Source of the DNA: Amycolatopsis regifaucium
GTDB taxonomy: Bacteria; Actinomycetota; Actinomycetes; Mycobacteriales; Pseudonocardiaceae
Assembly (NCBI RefSeq): GCF_001613935.1
Contig: NZ_LQCI01000006.1
Coordinates: forward strand, 1-64,000
DNA length: 64,000 nucleotides
Reading direction: 5' to 3'
Shown here: positions 25,319 to 33,433 of the stretch, piece after piece
Layout of the letters: the number at the start of each line of letters is the position of its first letter
How positions within the stretch are numbered: the stretch's first letter is position 1
Notes under the pieces: model-generated
What the model was told of the DNA's origin: nothing
Seen by the model: the letters and a program-made list of their open reading frames with translations, nothing else
Databases searched by the model: none
Program-made: the position numbers and the translations under genes

Positions 25319-26022
25319 TCCTGGTCTCCTGAGGTCTTTTCGGTCTCGTCCGGCACGGTCTCTTCCAGCGTGGTCTCCGCCGGTACCTCGGCTGGCGCGC
25401 AGCGCACGGGGGCAGGCTGGTCGAGGCCGCCGAGGAGCGCGGGTTTCTCCGGCAGGGCGGACACGGGGGTCGTCGCGGTCAGCACGATGACGGCGAGGCC
25501 GCGTTCGGCGTGCTCACGGGCGATCCGCGCCCAGCCGTCGACGTCGCTGGTGTGCCTGTCGGGGGTGTCGAGCACGAGTACGCCGACCCCCTTGCGGCTC
25601 GCGGCGAGCGCGGTGAGCAGCCGGGTGCGCGTCCCCGCTTCGATGTTCTCGAAGCGGGTGGTGGCGAACGCGGCGGCGTCGTGCTCGGCCAGCCAGCTCG
25701 CGGCGGCCGCCTTGCTCGCGGGGCGTTTCGCCAGTTCGAGTTCCTCGCCGACGACGGCCTGCAGCGTGAGCGCGCCGTCCGGCTCGCTCACGCCGGGGGC
25801 GTCGACGACCGCGACGACCTGCCGCGGATCACCGCCTTCGACGGTCACGGTCCCGGTGGCGGGCTTCAGCCGCCCGGCCAGCGCCAGCCCGAAGGCCGTG
25901 ACGCCGACGCCGGGCTCGCCGTGCACGATCGCCAGCTCACCGCCCGAAACGGTGAGCGAGGTGGGCGACAGCAACGTGCCGTGGGGCCCGGTGACGGACA
26001 CCCTGTCGGCTTGAACCCGCAC
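25315..26022 (-). CDS. Degenerate ABC-type ATPase-like protein
   Basis: A 235-residue protein that follows an ABC ATPase by outline but lacks key residues. The Walker A reads GEPGVGVTAF, with Val where the essential Lys should be. There is no LSGGQ signature. A Walker B-like strand VGVLVLDTPDRH is present but without the catalytic Glu. The last ~35 residues are acidic and Pro/Glu-rich. It is the first gene of the tetR-yhgE operon, so it probably serves the YhgE/Pip protein as a regulatory or structural subunit. ATP hydrolysis is unlikely. Confidence 0.7.
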   Translation of the reverse strand: MRVQADRVSVTGPHGTLLSPTSLTVSGGELAIVHGEPGVGVTAFGLALAGRLKPATGTVTVEGGDPRQVVAVVDAPGVSEPDGALTLQAVVGEELELAKRPASKAAAASWLAEHDAAAFATTRFENIEAGTRTRLLTALAASRKGVGVLVLDTPDRHTSDVDGWARIAREHAERGLAVIVLTATTPVSALPEKPALLGGLDQPAPVRCAPAEVPAETTLEETVPDETEKTSGDQE

Positions 26023-26052
26023 GAAGAACTCCCAGGTCGATGACTCGTGGCA

Positions 26053-26080
26053 CTTTTAAACTGACTGGTCAGTTCAAAAG
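26053..26080. promoter_or_regulatory. 28-bp palindromic TetR-type operator
   Basis: AACTGAC and GTCAGTT form the inner dyad (26059-26065, 26068-26074), extended by outer arms CTTTT and AAAAG (26053-26057, 26076-26080). This is a classical TetR-family site and lies about 30 bp upstream of the first gene of the operon that ends with tetR. A second dyad, TGTCAC/GTGACA, is at 26121-26140; its role is unclear. Confidence 0.75.
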
Positions 26081-26178
26081 TTAGCCCTGACCTGGGAGAT
26101 GAGCAACCGCGCGGGGCCCATGTCACACCCAAGAGTGACAAAACCGTCGCAAACCGGACGGATCAGTGCCTCTTTCGG

Positions 26179-27117
26179 CTAGCGCAGGGCCGAAGCCGGA
26201 TGGACCTCCCAGGACGTCCATAGTGGACGATAACCCTGCCGGTGCCAGAACACCGAAGAGAGCGGGTTGGTCGGGTTGTAATAGAGGTAGGTGCCCTCCG
26301 CGCCGCCGGCGGACAACTCGTTGTGCACCACCGACATCAGGCTCCGGCCGACACCGTTCCCACGCAGGCCGGGCACGGTGACGACATTGTTGACGTAGCC
26401 CCAGCGTCCGTGGGGGAGGAGTTCGGCCTCGGCCGACCCCGGCGTCGACGCGATCCAGGCGGCGTGCGCGAACGCGGCGATCTCCCCGTCCCGCTCGGCG
26501 AGCCACAGCAGCGGCGAGTCCTTGTCGAGGGCTCGCTCCAGCGCCGGGGCGAGCAGCTGGGCGGCGTTCGCGCGACGGCGGGTGGCGACCTGGCCGATGT
26601 AATCGTGCGTCGACACGGCCATCGCGAGCACGTCCTCGAAGTCGTCCGGCCGCGCCCGGCGTATGGTCACCCCCGTGCCGGGCACCTCGGGCGCGGCATC
26701 GCGGTGGTGACCGGTGCGCACGGCGAGCGCGGACATCGGCACCAGCCCGTGGTCGAGGAAGGCGCGGATCGCCTCGGCGTCCCGGCTCGGCCAATTGACC
26801 ACACAGGACGAATCCTCGCCGGGCGATTCGGCGTCCATCCACGTCCGCCACGCGCGCAGCAGGACGTCCATCCCCTCGGTGCCGGTGCTCCCGATGAACG
26901 GGAACAGCTGGCGCACGTCGGCGGCGGACCAGAGCAGCGGGACGTCGTCGGGGCCGTGCAGCTGGCGCTGCACCACGCCGGTGACCTGAACCCCGGAAGC
27001 CGTGGCGGCGTCCACGCGCTCGCCGACGACCGGCGGCGGGGCGGCCTCGGGCAGCAGCCGGTCGATCGCCGCGAACCGCGTCCGGTGCGCGTCGAACAAC
27101 GTCTTCTCGATTTCCAT
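26179..27117 (-). CDS. GNAT-family N-acetyltransferase (paralogue 1)
   Basis: A 312-residue protein with a C-terminal GNAT domain (~150-305). The acetyl-CoA loop is GLRGNGVGRSLMSVVHNEL after strand YVNNVVTVP. The N-terminal ~145 residues are a second, divergent GNAT-like half shared with its neighbour at 27151-28053. The C-terminal FWHRQGYRPLWT is nearly identical in both. The two genes are tandem duplicates in one minus-strand operon with a methyltransferase. The substrate is unknown. Confidence 0.82.
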   Translation of the reverse strand: MEIEKTLFDAHRTRFAAIDRLLPEAAPPPVVGERVDAATASGVQVTGVVQRQLHGPDDVPLLWSAADVRQLFPFIGSTGTEGMDVLLRAWRTWMDAESPGEDSSCVVNWPSRDAEAIRAFLDHGLVPMSALAVRTGHHRDAAPEVPGTGVTIRRARPDDFEDVLAMAVSTHDYIGQVATRRRANAAQLLAPALERALDKDSPLLWLAERDGEIAAFAHAAWIASTPGSAEAELLPHGRWGYVNNVVTVPGLRGNGVGRSLMSVVHNELSAGGAEGTYLYYNPTNPLSSVFWHRQGYRPLWTSWEVHPASALR

Positions 27118-27150
27118 CCCGTCCCCAGGGGTCGACAGCGCGGATCACCG

Positions 27151-28053
27151 CTACCGCAGGGCGGCGGCCGGACTCACCGCCCACGTCGTCCATAGTGGAC
27201 GATAACCCTGCCGGTGCCAGAACACCGGGGACAGCGGATTGGCCGGATTGTACGAGACGAACGTACCGCGCAGCGACGGCGAGAAGAGCTCGTCGTGCGC
27301 GACGGCGGTCAGCGCGCGCCCGATCCCGCGTCCTCGCGCGGCCGCGGTGACCGCGAGCGTGCCGACGTAACCCCACTCGCCGGGGCGCAGCCGTCCGGCG
27401 AGCCCGTCGCCGGGGGAGGGCGAGCGCTTCCCGCCGGTCACCATCCCCACCGTGACGCCTTCTTCTTCGGCGATCCAGACGCGGCCGCCGAACTGCAGCC
27501 CGCGGCGGACTTCTTCGGCGAGCAGGGCCTTGGCGCCGGGCCGGACCACGCCGTGGCCGACGAACGAGGTGTAGCGGAGTTCCTCGAACCGGAGCTCGAC
27601 GATCTCTTCCAGATCACCGCCGGAGGATTCCCGGACCGTCACCCCGGGCACGGCGTGACCGTCGCCGGGGGCCGGGGCGCGGACAGCCAGCGCCAGTTGC
27701 GGCGCGAGCCCATGGTCGAGCAAGGCGCGCGCCACCTCGACGTCGCGGCTGGGCCAGGTGACCGTGCACGAAGAATCGGCTTCAGCGGCGGCGAGCGCGA
27801 TCCGGTCACGCCACACCGACAGGAGAGCGTCCATCCCCGCGCCGGCGTCACGGGGAAGGACGGCGGAGAGGATCTGCAGATGTGCCGGGCCCCAGAGCCG
27901 CTGCCACGAACCCGACGGGAACCGCACGTGCGCGATGGTCCCCACCGCGCCGCCCGCTTCGACGGGTTCGCCGGGCGGAAGCGGCGGTGGCGGCGGGAGC
28001 AACGGGTCCAGCGCGGCGAACCGCGACGGCCACGGATCCCCCGGCCGGGTCAT
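27151..28053 (-). CDS. GNAT-family N-acetyltransferase (paralogue 2)
   Basis: A 300-residue paralogue of the downstream gene. The GNAT domain is in the C-terminal half, with the acetyl-CoA loop AARGRGIGRALTAVAHDEL and the end FWHRQGYRPLWTTW. The start MTRPGDPWPSRFAALDP is fixed by the ATGA overlap with the methyltransferase stop at 28050. A 41-nt stretch at the 3' end (27187-27227) is identical to paralogue 1. The Pro-rich stretch near residue 20 is peculiar to this copy. Substrate unknown. Confidence 0.82.
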   Translation of the reverse strand: MTRPGDPWPSRFAALDPLLPPPPPLPPGEPVEAGGAVGTIAHVRFPSGSWQRLWGPAHLQILSAVLPRDAGAGMDALLSVWRDRIALAAAEADSSCTVTWPSRDVEVARALLDHGLAPQLALAVRAPAPGDGHAVPGVTVRESSGGDLEEIVELRFEELRYTSFVGHGVVRPGAKALLAEEVRRGLQFGGRVWIAEEEGVTVGMVTGGKRSPSPGDGLAGRLRPGEWGYVGTLAVTAAARGRGIGRALTAVAHDELFSPSLRGTFVSYNPANPLSPVFWHRQGYRPLWTTWAVSPAAALR

Positions 28054-28913
28054 CCCCGCTGGGTGCAGAAGATCGCTGTACCGGGGAAGAGCTTGCCGCG
28101 CAACGGGCTCCACTGTCCCCAGGTGCGGGAGTGGCCCTCCGGCCAGGCGGGCTCGATGAGGTCCGTGAGCGCGAAACCGGAGTCGGAGAGCGCGCGGACA
28201 TAGTCGCCGAGAGTGCGGTGGTACTCGACGTAGGTCGCGACACCGTCGTCGTCGACCTCGACGTACGGGGTGCGGTCGAAATACGGCTGGGTGACGGTGA
28301 GGCCCAGCGGTCCGGGATCGTCGGGGAAGATCCAGCGCATCGGGTGGGTCACCGAGAACACCCAGCGGGCGCCCGGCCGGAGCACCCGGCGCACTTCGGC
28401 GAACACGTCGTCCACCGAAGCCACGAACGGGATCGCGCCGAAGGCCGAGCAAGCCGCGTCGAAACTCGCGTCGGCGAAGGGGAGTGACTCCGCCGTGGCC
28501 TGCACGAGAGGGACGACGGGACCGGTCCGCTCGTTGCCCTCCCGGGCGTGCCGGAGCATGCCCGCGGAAAGGTCGGTCGCCACCGCTTCGGCGCCTTGCG
28601 CGGCGAGCCAGCGCGAGCAGGCCGCCTGCCCGCAGCCGACCTCGAGGATCCGCTTGCCGCCGACTTCACCCAGAAGTGCGACGTCGGCCTCGCGGACGCC
28701 CTCCGGGCACCAGACGAAGTCCGCGTCGCCGAGGAAGCCGCCGTGGGTGGCTTGGTAGTCGTCGGCGTCGGCGTCCCACCAGGCCAGGTTCGCGGCCGTC
28801 GCCTCCGGCGCCGAGACCGCCCGGTAGGCGACCCCCGCGGTGCCGAGCCGTTCCTCGGCCTGCGCGTGCCTCTCGGCCGCCGTTTGCTGCTCGGTGGCGG
28901 GCTGCTGACTCAA
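28050..28913 (-). CDS. Class I SAM-dependent methyltransferase
   Basis: A 287-residue class I methyltransferase of the UbiE/Methyltransf_11 kind. The SAM-binding motif I is ILEVGCGQAACSRWLA (~89-104), motif II is around VATDLSAGML, and LPFADASFDAACSAFGAIPF is the family's motif after the adenine loop. HPMRWIFPDDPG in the C-terminal part recurs in actinobacterial members of this subfamily. It is the first gene of the operon with the two GNAT genes. The methyl acceptor cannot be predicted. Confidence 0.87.
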   Translation of the reverse strand: MSQQPATEQQTAAERHAQAEERLGTAGVAYRAVSAPEATAANLAWWDADADDYQATHGGFLGDADFVWCPEGVREADVALLGEVGGKRILEVGCGQAACSRWLAAQGAEAVATDLSAGMLRHAREGNERTGPVVPLVQATAESLPFADASFDAACSAFGAIPFVASVDDVFAEVRRVLRPGARWVFSVTHPMRWIFPDDPGPLGLTVTQPYFDRTPYVEVDDDGVATYVEYHRTLGDYVRALSDSGFALTDLIEPAWPEGHSRTWGQWSPLRGKLFPGTAIFCTQRG

Positions 28914-29217
28914 ACCGATATCCTTTCCCCAGGTCAGGGCTTCGCGGCCCAGATCGTCCGCCCGCTGTGATCGCGGGTGTGACCCTGATTGTGCCGTGTA
29001 CAGGGGGCCGCGTAGGATATCTGTTAGCGCAGTGGGTTCGCGCTACTCTTTCCCCCGGTTCGCTCAGCGTCCGGGTCAGGGGGTCGCGTACCGGATGCGG
29101 TGATGCTCGCGGTCGTTCCCTGTGGACGTTTGCTTATGTGGTCGCCTCATGTCGGATGAGCCCATGGTGCCCTAACTGCAAACCCACTACTTCCCATCCA
29201 CCGGAGCAACCCGCCTA
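28914..29217. promoter_or_regulatory. Divergent promoter region of rpsA and the methyltransferase operon
   Basis: This 304-bp gap holds no gene. A candidate rpsA promoter has TTGTGC at 28989-28994 and TAGGAT at 29013-29018 with an 18-bp spacer, giving a leader of about 190 nt. A dyad TAGCGC/GCGCTA (29025-29030, 29040-29045) lies just past it. The rpsA ribosome binding site is GGAG at 29203-29206. Confidence 0.45.
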
Positions 29218-30720
29218 ATGACGACCGACACCGCCACCGCCCCGACCGCCCCCGCCGGGCCCCAGCAAGTCGCTATCAACGACATCGGGTCGGAGGAAGA
29301 CTTCCTCGCAGCGATCGACAAGACGATCAAATACTTCAACGATGGCGACATCGTCGAAGGCACCATCGTCAAGGTCGACCGCGACGAGGTCCTGCTCGAC
29401 ATCGGCTACAAGACCGAGGGTGTCATCCCCTCGCGCGAGCTCTCCATCAAGCACGATGTCGACCCGGCTGAGGTTGTCACCGTCGGCGATGAGGTCGAAG
29501 CCCTGGTTCTCCAGAAGGAGGACAAGGAAGGCCGTCTGATCCTGTCCAAGAAGCGCGCGCAGTACGAGCGCGCCTGGGGCACGATCGAGGAGCTCAAGGA
29601 GAAGGACGAGCCCGTCAAGGGCACCGTCATCGAGGTCGTCAAGGGCGGCCTCATCCTGGACATCGGCCTGCGCGGCTTCCTGCCGGCGTCGCTGGTCGAA
29701 ATGCGCCGCGTGCGTGACCTGCAGCCGTACGTCGGCCGCGAGCTCGAGGCGAAGATCATCGAGCTGGACAAGAACCGCAACAACGTGGTCCTGTCCCGCC
29801 GTGCCTACCTGGAGCAGACCCAGTCCGAGGTGCGCAGCGAGTTCCTCAACGCGCTCGCCAAGGGCCAGGTCCGCAAGGGCGTCGTGTCGTCCATCGTCAA
29901 CTTCGGTGCCTTCGTGGACCTGGGTGGCGTCGACGGCCTGGTGCACGTCTCCGAGCTGTCCTGGAAGCACATCGACCACCCGTCCGAGGTCGTCGAGGTC
30001 GGCCAGGAGGTCACGGTCGAGGTTCTGGACGTCGACATGGACCGCGAGCGCGTCTCGCTGTCGCTGAAGGCGACCCAGGAAGACCCGTGGCGTCAGTTCG
30101 CCCGCACCCACGCGATCGGCCAGATCGTGCCGGGCAAGGTCACCAAGCTCGTTCCGTTCGGTGCGTTCGTGCGCGTCGAAGAGGGCATCGAGGGCCTGGT
30201 GCACATCTCCGAGCTGGCCGAGCGCCACGTGGAGATCCCGGAGCAGGTCGTCCAGGTCAACGGCGACGTGATGGTCAAGGTCATCGACATCGACCTCGAG
30301 CGTCGTCGCATCTCGCTGTCGCTGAAGCAGGCGAACGAGGGCGTCACGCCGGAGACCGAGTTCGACCCCACTCAGTACGGTATGGCCGCCGAGTACGACG
30401 CCGAGGGCAACTACATCTACCCCGAAGGCTTCGACCCGGACACCCAGGAGTGGCAGGAAGGCTTCGACAAGCAGCGTGAGGAGTGGGAGCGTCAGTACGC
30501 CGAGGCTCACACCCGCTACGAGGCTCACATGAAGCAGGTCCAGAAGGCCGCCGAGGCCGACGCCGAAGCCGCCGCGGACGCCGCGACCGGTGTCACCTCG
30601 TCGAGCGACTCGGGCGAGCAGAGCTACACCTCCGCTCCGGCCGAGGCCAAGAGCGGTGGCACGCTCGCCAGCGACGAGCAGCTCGCGGCTCTCCGCGAGA
30701 AGCTGTCGGGCGGCGCGTGA
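29218..30720 (+). CDS. rpsA: 30S ribosomal protein S1
   Basis: A 500-residue S1 protein that brings mRNA to the 30S subunit during initiation. Four S1 (OB-fold) domains are visible: ~36-105 (GDIVEGTIVKVDRDEVLLDI), ~123-188 (VKGTVIEVVKGGLILDI), ~209-277 (RKGVVSSIVNFGAFVDL) and ~294-363 (VPGKVTKLVPFGAFVRV). Four domains are usual for actinobacteria, against six in E. coli. The C-terminal ~130 residues are acidic and low in complexity, without the extra S1 repeats. A very strong terminator follows. Confidence 0.97.
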   Translation: MTTDTATAPTAPAGPQQVAINDIGSEEDFLAAIDKTIKYFNDGDIVEGTIVKVDRDEVLLDIGYKTEGVIPSRELSIKHDVDPAEVVTVGDEVEALVLQKEDKEGRLILSKKRAQYERAWGTIEELKEKDEPVKGTVIEVVKGGLILDIGLRGFLPASLVEMRRVRDLQPYVGRELEAKIIELDKNRNNVVLSRRAYLEQTQSEVRSEFLNALAKGQVRKGVVSSIVNFGAFVDLGGVDGLVHVSELSWKHIDHPSEVVEVGQEVTVEVLDVDMDRERVSLSLKATQEDPWRQFARTHAIGQIVPGKVTKLVPFGAFVRVEEGIEGLVHISELAERHVEIPEQVVQVNGDVMVKVIDIDLERRRISLSLKQANEGVTPETEFDPTQYGMAAEYDAEGNYIYPEGFDPDTQEWQEGFDKQREEWERQYAEAHTRYEAHMKQVQKAAEADAEAAADAATGVTSSSDSGEQSYTSAPAEAKSGGTLASDEQLAALREKLSGGA

Positions 30721-30745
30721 TCCAAGCGCTCAGCCTTTAGCTGAC

Positions 30746-30786
30746 AGACAGCGGCCCCGGTCCACCACGGACCGGGGCCGCTGTCT
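30746..30786 (+). terminator. rpsA intrinsic terminator
   Basis: A perfect 18-bp stem, AGACAGCGGCCCCGGTCC at 30746-30763 with its complement at 30769-30786, closes a 5-nt loop (ACCAC) and is followed by TTGT. Confidence 0.9.
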
Positions 30787-30793
30787 TTGTCTC

Positions 30794-30846
30794 CGCGTTT
30801 AGTCCTCTGAATGCGTTCCTTACCGCATTTAGAGGACTAAACGCGG
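30794..30846. repeat. Intergenic palindrome, family B (AGTCCTCT..AGAGGACT type)
   Basis: CGCGTTTAGTCCTCTGAATG and the following CG pair with a right arm CGCATTTAGAGGACTAAACG plus CG, about 22 bp with one G-T pair, around an 8-nt loop (30816-30823). It follows the rpsA terminator directly. Relatives are at 31160-31180 (half) and 42301-42354. Confidence 0.85.
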
Positions 30847-30964
30847 CGGGCGGGGGAGGGCGTCAGGGCGTCCACAAGGGACACTTCCTCGCGGCCGAGT
30901 GTCCGATCGAGCTCCGCGGTGGGGCGCGGGCTCGTGAGTGGCGACTCGCTTTAGAACTGGCGTG

Positions 30965-31022
30965 AAGTACATGATGGCCTCCTTCTTGCGCTAGGCGTAA
31001 GGAAGGAGGCCATCATGTACTT
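30965..31022. repeat. Intergenic palindrome, family A (AAGTACATGATGG type)
   Basis: A near-perfect palindrome with 20 bp of exact outer arms (AAGTACATGATGGCCTCCTT and complement), then one deleted base and one mismatch near the CTAG centre. It resembles the element at 13946-14004, including the following acttggggaagg. Confidence 0.85.
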
Positions 31023-31159
31023 GGGGAAGGGGGCCCCTTCACGTGCCGCCGTCGCGACTGGTGGTGCAGGTGACGGCCTTCACGGCCCGGCCGCTACAGG
31101 CTCACCCGCCGTCGGCTGGAGGCAGCCACCCAGCCCGCGACCAGGCCCGACCGAACCAC

Positions 31160-31180
31160 CGCATTTAGAGGACTGAACGC
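31160..31180. repeat. Lone right half of a family-B palindrome
   Basis: CGCATTTAGAGGACTGAACG at 31160-31179 repeats the right arm of the element at 30794-30846. The similarity continues through the GC-rich flank to about 31203, which reaches the stop codon of the small gene. No left arm is nearby. Confidence 0.7.
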
Positions 31181-31197
31181 GGCGGGCGGGGTGGGCG

Positions 31198-31422
31198 TCA
31201 GGAAGTGGCGGTCCGGACGGACGGGACCCAGACGTGTTCGAGGGCCGCGGCGCGAGCCCTGCGGCGGAGTCCGGCGAAGCTGTGCTTGGCCGGAACCAGG
31301 AGCGCGCTCAGCCAGGTGCGCCGATATTCGGCGAGGGCCTCGGCCACGGGACGATGGAGGACACAGTGCACGAGCCCCGGCGAACCCAGCCGGTGCCTTC
31401 CGATGTGCTTGCCGTCTGCCAT
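31198..31422 (-). CDS. Small basic protein of unknown function
   Basis: A 74-residue basic protein that I do not recognise. It starts [20 protein letters not shown] and has a run of basic residues in the C-terminal half ([13 protein letters not shown]). No membrane segment or signal peptide is evident. The case for a real gene is the excellent ribosome binding site GGAGGAAAG immediately before the ATG at 31422, the strongest in this part of the window. It is divergent from coaE; the 196-bp gap would serve both. Its stop lies at the edge of a duplicated palindrome half. Confidence 0.55.
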   Translation of the reverse strand: MADGKHIGRHRLGSPGLVHCVLHRPVAEALAEYRRTWLSALLVPAKHSFAGLRRRARAAALEHVWVPSVRTATS

Positions 31423-31618
31423 CTTTCCTCCGTGTGGGCTACCTTCGCCGCGCACGGTACGCAATCGAGGCCCCGAAGCCGGGCAACCTACCGGCGTGTC
31501 ACCCGTAAAGGTTGAGTCACGCGTCACGATGACCTTGCCTTTTGCCTCTCTCTGTGCCGGATGTACCGATGGCGTCACCCTGAGCGGTCGGCCGGAGTCG
31601 CCCACTAGGCTGATCGGC

Positions 31619-32803
31619 ATGCTGCGTGTGGGCCTGACCGGCGGGATCGGCGCCGGAAAATCGACGGTGGCGAACCGGCTTTCCGAGCACGGCGCCGTCC
31701 TCATCGACTCCGACAAGATCGCCAGGGAAGTCGTCGAACCGGGAACGCCGGGTCTCGCCGAACTCGTCGAAGCGTTCGGGGAGGACATCCTCGCGGCCGA
31801 CGGCGCGCTCGATCGTGCCGTGCTCGCCGCCAAGGCCTTCGCCGACGAGGAGTCCCGCAAGCGGCTGAACTCGATCGTCCACCCGAAGGTAGGCGCCAGG
31901 ACGGCCGAGCTGATGGCGGGCGCGGCGCCGGACGCGATCGTCGTCCACGACATCCCCCTGCTGGTCGAGGGTGGGCTCGCGCCGATGTACCACCTCGTCG
32001 TCATGGTCGACGCACCGGAAGAAGTCCGCCTCCGCCGTCTGGTCGAGACGCGGGGGATGCCCGAGACCGACGCGCGCGCCCGCATTAAGGCGCAGGCCAC
32101 CACCGATCAGCGCCGGGCCGTCGCCGATGTCTGGCTCGACAACAGCGGAGCGCCTGACATCGTGCTCGCCGACGTCGACGCGCTGTGGGCGGACAGGCTG
32201 ACCCCGTTCGAGGCGAACGTGCGGCTCCGCAAGCCGCGTGCGCCGATGTCGCCGAAGATCGCGCCGTACGACGAGACGTGGCCCGCGCAGGCCGAGCGGG
32301 CGCTCGCCCGGATCCGTGTGGTGGCCGGGGAAAACGCCGTCCGGGTCGACCACATCGGCTCGACGTCCGTGCCGGGCTTGCCCGCCAAGGACATCCTCGA
32401 CCTCCAGCTGACGGTCGCCACCCTGGACAAGGCCGACGGTCTGGCCGACGCTCTTTCCGACGCCGGATTCCCGCGTGCGGAGGGCGAATGGTTCGACGAC
32501 GCGCACGGCGAGGACGGCACCTGGCCCAAGCGGTTCCACTTCGGCGGCGACCCGCGCCGTCCGGTCAACCTCCACGTCCGGTCGCAGGAGACGCCTGCCT
32601 GGCGGCTCGCGCTGCTGTTCCCGGAGTGGCTGCGGCAGAACCCGGACGAGCGCGACGCCTACGCCGCGGTCAAGAACGCCATGGCCGCGAAGCACGCCGG
32701 CGACGGGACAGTCGAGGGATACACCGACGAGAAACAGGATTGGGTCGACAAGGCCTTCGCGAGGGCCAACGCGTGGGCCGAGTCGACCGGCTGGACGCCG
32801 TAG
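31619..32803 (+). CDS. coaE: Dephospho-CoA kinase with C-terminal UPF0157 domain
   Basis: A 394-residue bifunctional-looking protein. Residues 1-~195 are dephospho-CoA kinase, the last step of coenzyme A synthesis, with the P-loop [17 protein letters not shown] and the substrate-lid residues [12 protein letters not shown]. Residues ~205-390 are a UPF0157 (GrpB) domain with [20 protein letters not shown], the nucleotidyltransferase-like G-S-T-S motif. This fusion is standard in actinobacteria, including M. tuberculosis CoaE. I chose the ATG at 31619; the frame is open upstream but that part is antisense to the small gene. Convergent with the response-regulator gene, 3 bp apart. Confidence 0.94.
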   Translation: MLRVGLTGGIGAGKSTVANRLSEHGAVLIDSDKIAREVVEPGTPGLAELVEAFGEDILAADGALDRAVLAAKAFADEESRKRLNSIVHPKVGARTAELMAGAAPDAIVVHDIPLLVEGGLAPMYHLVVMVDAPEEVRLRRLVETRGMPETDARARIKAQATTDQRRAVADVWLDNSGAPDIVLADVDALWADRLTPFEANVRLRKPRAPMSPKIAPYDETWPAQAERALARIRVVAGENAVRVDHIGSTSVPGLPAKDILDLQLTVATLDKADGLADALSDAGFPRAEGEWFDDAHGEDGTWPKRFHFGGDPRRPVNLHVRSQETPAWRLALLFPEWLRQNPDERDAYAAVKNAMAAKHAGDGTVEGYTDEKQDWVDKAFARANAWAESTGWTP

Positions 32804-32806
32804 GGC

Positions 32807-33433
32807 TCAGTTCCCCAGCAGTCCTCGTTCGAAAGCGGTCGCGACGGCGGCCGCGCGATCCTTCACCCCGAGCTTCGCGTAAGCGTGCACGAGGTGCGTT
32901 TTCACGGTGGCTTCGCTGATGAACAGCTGTTTCGCGGCCTCCTTGTTGGTCGAGCCGCGCGAGATCAGGGTGAGAACCTCGATCTCCCGGCGGCTCAGCG
33001 GTTCCGGTGCGGGCGCGCGCATCCTGCCCATGATCAGGTCGGCGACGGCGGGGGAGAGCACGGCCTCCCCGCGCGCCGTCGCGCGCACCGCACGGAAAAG
33101 TTCGTCGCGCGGGGCGTCCTTGAGCAGGTAACCGGTCGCACCCGCCTCGATCGCCGGGGCGACGTCGGAGTCGGTGTCGTAGGTCGTCAGCACGAGAATC
33201 CGCGCGGGATTCCCGCGTTTCGCCAGTTCCGCGATCGCGGCCACCCCGCCCGAACCCGGCATCCGCAGGTCCATCAGCACGACGTCGGGACGGAGTTTCT
33301 CCGCCAGCGTGACGGCTTCGTCACCGGAGGACGCCTCGCCAAGCACCTCGAAGCCCTGTTCCGCGGTGAAGATCCCGCGCAGCCCGTCCCGGACGATCGG
33401 GTGATCGTCGGTGATCAGCAGGGTGATCGTCAT
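32807..33433 (-). CDS. NarL/FixJ-type response regulator
   Basis: A 208-residue response regulator. The receiver domain (1-~120) has the acidic pair DD at 9-10, phospho-acceptor Asp55 (VVLMDLRMPGSGG) and Lys in YLLKDAPRDE. The LuxR-type HTH is at ~145-205 (LSRREIEVLTLISRGSTNKE, then SEATVKTHLVHAYAKL). It is the last gene of an operon whose previous gene is its histidine kinase, overlapping by ATGA. Targets unknown; the co-transcribed glycosyltransferase suggests the cell envelope. Confidence 0.92.
   Translation of the reverse strand: MTITLLITDDHPIVRDGLRGIFTAEQGFEVLGEASSGDEAVTLAEKLRPDVVLMDLRMPGSGGVAAIAELAKRGNPARILVLTTYDTDSDVAPAIEAGATGYLLKDAPRDELFRAVRATARGEAVLSPAVADLIMGRMRAPAPEPLSRREIEVLTLISRGSTNKEAAKQLFISEATVKTHLVHAYAKLGVKDRAAAVATAFERGLLGN

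Larger units (their letters stand above)
30721..31197. other. 477-bp non-coding gap with stacked palindromes
   Basis: Between convergent rpsA and the small minus-strand gene lie, in order: the rpsA terminator, a family-B palindrome, a family-A palindrome and a lone right half of family B. Apart from these I see no gene. CGTGAAG at 30961-30967 and CTTCACG about 31038 flank the family-A element, suggesting it may sit within an older element. Confidence 0.6.

Noticed and set aside
29215-30528. 437-codon open frame antisense to rpsA
   Set aside because: Shadow of an essential, clearly recognised gene.
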